In this document: piece after piece, positions 14,154-15,546 of the stretch
Position numbering within the stretch: the stretch's first letter is position 1
Layout: each line of letters begins with the position of its first letter
From: an uncultured Alcaligenaceae bacterium
GTDB lineage: Bacteria > Pseudomonadota > Gammaproteobacteria > Burkholderiales > Burkholderiaceae_B
DNA: 15,546 nucleotides
Reading direction: 5' to 3'
Assembly: GCA_937952975.1 (NCBI GenBank)
Contig: CALFXX010000179.1
Coordinates: 1 to 15,546 of the forward strand
Notes under the pieces: model-generated
What the model saw: only the letters and a program-made list of their open reading frames with translations
Told to the model about the DNA's origin: nothing
Database searches by the model: none
Translations under genes and position numbers: made by a program

Positions 14154-15029
14154 ATGATTGTTAAACCTTTGACACCCGGATTTGGAGCGGAGGTCTCAGG
14201 TATTAACCTGTGCGAGCCATTACCGCCAGAACAAATCGGTCGATTGATCAAAGTCATTGATGAGTTTGCAGTGGTCGTTTTTCCTGATCAACCGCTCACG
14301 GACGCGCAACATGTGGCTTTCGCAGAATCGTTGGGACCATTAGAAGCGGAAGCGGCTGTTGTATCTGTTGAAAAGCAAAGACTCGCTCACAGCCAGATGA
14401 TTGACATTTCCAATCTCGATGTTGACGGCTCGATTCTCGCTGCCGACGATCGTCGCCGCATGTTTAATCTGGGTAACCTACTGTGGCACTCAGATAGTAG
14501 TTTCAAATCTACACCCGCTCTGTACTCTATGTTGCATGGTCGTGTTATTCCGCCTGAAGGTGGTGATACACAGTTTGCAGATATGCGCGGAGCCTGGGAT
14601 CGACTCTCCGATGACCTCAAACTCCAACTAGAGTCCTATGTATGCGATCACTCCTTAATATATTCTCGGGCTCTCCTTGGCTTTGATGCTTTTACTGAAA
14701 AGGAAATGCAGGCTTTTGCACCCCAGCCACAAAGGTTAGTTAGACGTCACCCGGGTTCAAAACGAAAATGTCTTTTCTTGTCCTCTCATATCGGCGTTGT
14801 TCACGGACTTCCCCGTCCTGAGGGCATGGTTCTGATTAGAGAGCTTATTGAGCATGCGACGCAAAAAGAATTGATTTATACCCATAAGTGGAGAGTGAAC
14901 GATCTCGTGCTTTGGGACAATCGCTGCACAATGCATCGCGCACGGCCTTTCAATGATAAAAAATATCAACGTGACATGCGTCGCATGACGCTTCAAGACT
15001 CAGCTTCTACGCTCGATCAACCGATCTAA
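14154..15029 (+). CDS. TfdA/TauD family Fe(II)/2-oxoglutarate dioxygenase
   Basis: A 291-residue dioxygenase. It couples oxidative decarboxylation of 2-oxoglutarate to hydroxylation of a substrate. The iron triad is H112 and D114 in LWHSDSSF and H261 in NRCTMHRA. T139 in GGDTQFADMR and an arginine in the R273-R277 cluster (RDMRRMTL) should bind 2-oxoglutarate. The overall pattern, including WHSDSSF, GGDTxFxDMR, EHATQ and LVLWDNRC, is closer to TfdA (2,4-dichlorophenoxyacetate dioxygenase) than to taurine dioxygenase. TfdA-type enzymes often cleave ethers by hydroxylating next to the oxygen. AAGGA lies 9 bases before the ATG. The operon context argues for a sugar-derived or ether substrate rather than a herbicide, but that is inference. 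Confidence 0.9.
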   Translation: MIVKPLTPGFGAEVSGINLCEPLPPEQIGRLIKVIDEFAVVVFPDQPLTDAQHVAFAESLGPLEAEAAVVSVEKQRLAHSQMIDISNLDVDGSILAADDRRRMFNLGNLLWHSDSSFKSTPALYSMLHGRVIPPEGGDTQFADMRGAWDRLSDDLKLQLESYVCDHSLIYSRALLGFDAFTEKEMQAFAPQPQRLVRRHPGSKRKCLFLSSHIGVVHGLPRPEGMVLIRELIEHATQKELIYTHKWRVNDLVLWDNRCTMHRARPFNDKKYQRDMRRMTLQDSASTLDQPI

Positions 15030-15044
15030 ACAAATCAAAGTCCT

Positions 15045-15080
15045 ATGCCGCACAAGATTTTTCTTGTGCGGCATTTATTT
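15045..15080 (+). terminator. Intrinsic terminator of the ABC/dehydrogenase/dioxygenase operon
   Basis: ATGCCGCACAAGA (15045-15057) pairs perfectly with TCTTGTGCGGCAT (15062-15074) around a TTTT loop: a 13-bp stem 15 bases after the dioxygenase stop. The T-rich run TTTATTTATT follows on the plus strand. The stem abuts the stop codon of the convergent gene, so it could also serve that gene, though its leftward tail is less T-rich. Confidence 0.85.
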
Positions 15081-15488
15081 ATTGTTCTTTGTCCGAACTA
15101 ACCATAAGGCCAATGGACCAAAAATTTTCGAAATGACATGTCGATTTTTTGCAAAGAATCGATAACTCAAATTCAACACTGGACGCAGGACTTTACGAGA
15201 AAATATCCAAGCTAAAAATTTCAGGTCAGCGCGCTCATAAGCCGCTGCAAAGACATCAACGCCGCTGAGCAGAGAGCCGTCCGCATACTGGCCATACATC
15301 GCAGCCAAGGCTTGCTCGCAAGATACTCCGACTCTTTCAGGTAGATAATGCTCAGAATTTATATCCACGAAGGCAAGCAATGCTTGCTGGTTTCGGCCAG
15401 ACAAAAACTCGATCTCGGCCTGGCATAACGGGCAGGCGGCATCATAGAAAAGCGTGAGTTTCTGCAGAGGTGTGGGTAAGGCTGTCAT
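15075..15488 (-). CDS. DUF393 / thiol-disulfide oxidoreductase DCC family protein
   Basis: A 137-residue protein of the DCC (DUF393) family, named for a conserved D-x-x-C-x-x-C motif, here LFYDAACPLCQAEIEFL (13-29) with D16, C19 and C22. The C-terminal half has hydrophobic and basic stretches that may associate with membrane, with AWIFSRKVLRPVLNLSYRFF around residues 92-111. Family members are thought to be thioredoxin-like, but the biochemical role is not well established. GAGAAG lies close before the ATG at 15488. It is convergent with the dioxygenase gene and unlikely to be part of that pathway. The last 58 bases of the window, upstream of it, hold nothing I can identify. Confidence 0.88.
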   Translation of the reverse strand: MTALPTPLQKLTLFYDAACPLCQAEIEFLSGRNQQALLAFVDINSEHYLPERVGVSCEQALAAMYGQYADGSLLSGVDVFAAAYERADLKFLAWIFSRKVLRPVLNLSYRFFAKNRHVISKIFGPLALWLVRTKNNK

Positions 15489-15546
15489 ATACTTCTCATC
15501 ATATGCTTACCTCACTGGATTTCAAAACCGTGCTCAATCAAGACGT

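Noticed and set aside
14154..15029. True herbicide-degrading tfdA
   Set aside because: Motif resemblance only; there are no chlorocatechol or transposon genes nearby, and the operon is of sugar-transport type.

Overview
The window looks like the chromosome of a betaproteobacterium, most likely Burkholderiales and probably Alcaligenaceae-like. The basis is two Bug/TctC-type periplasmic binding proteins next to a class III CoA-transferase and crotonase-fold enzymes, together with moderate GC content. The assignment is inference; no rRNA or other marker gene is present. I see no rRNA, tRNA, CRISPR array, transposase, integrase or phage gene. I also see no transcription regulator, although the window contains several possible operator sequences.

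Left part (1-3841). A leftward SMP-30/gluconolactonase-type gene runs off the left edge. Divergent from it are three rightward genes: a secreted alpha/beta-hydrolase, an Asp/Glu racemase/maleate isomerase-superfamily protein without the expected catalytic cysteines, and a small secreted EF-hand protein. They meet a convergent crotonase-family gene at 3059-3841 with only 11 bases between the stop codons.

Middle part (3842-9000). After a 284-base divergent gap comes a compact rightward cluster: Bug receptor (TTG start, hairpin against the ribosome binding site), class III CoA-transferase, second Bug receptor, Asp/Glu racemase-superfamily protein and a second crotonase-family protein. The logic suggests periplasmic capture of an organic acid, activation as a CoA thioester, and conversion by a crotonase-fold enzyme. 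No TctA/TctB membrane partners are present. A pair of 25-base direct repeats with a 50-base period separates the last two genes from the first three.

Right part (9001-15080). A perfect 18-base palindrome and a strong sigma70-type promoter precede a six-gene operon: two CUT1-type sugar ABC permeases, a solute-binding protein, a MalK/UgpC-type ATPase, a uronate dehydrogenase-like short-chain reductase and a TfdA-like Fe(II)/2-oxoglutarate dioxygenase. A 13-bp-stem terminator ends it. This is the most interesting unit: an uptake system coupled to two oxidative enzymes that are not, to my knowledge, a standard set. It suggests import of an acidic sugar or sugar-ether-like compound, cleaved by the dioxygenase and oxidised by the dehydrogenase; the substrate is unknown. 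A convergent DUF393 (DCC-family) gene lies beyond the terminator.
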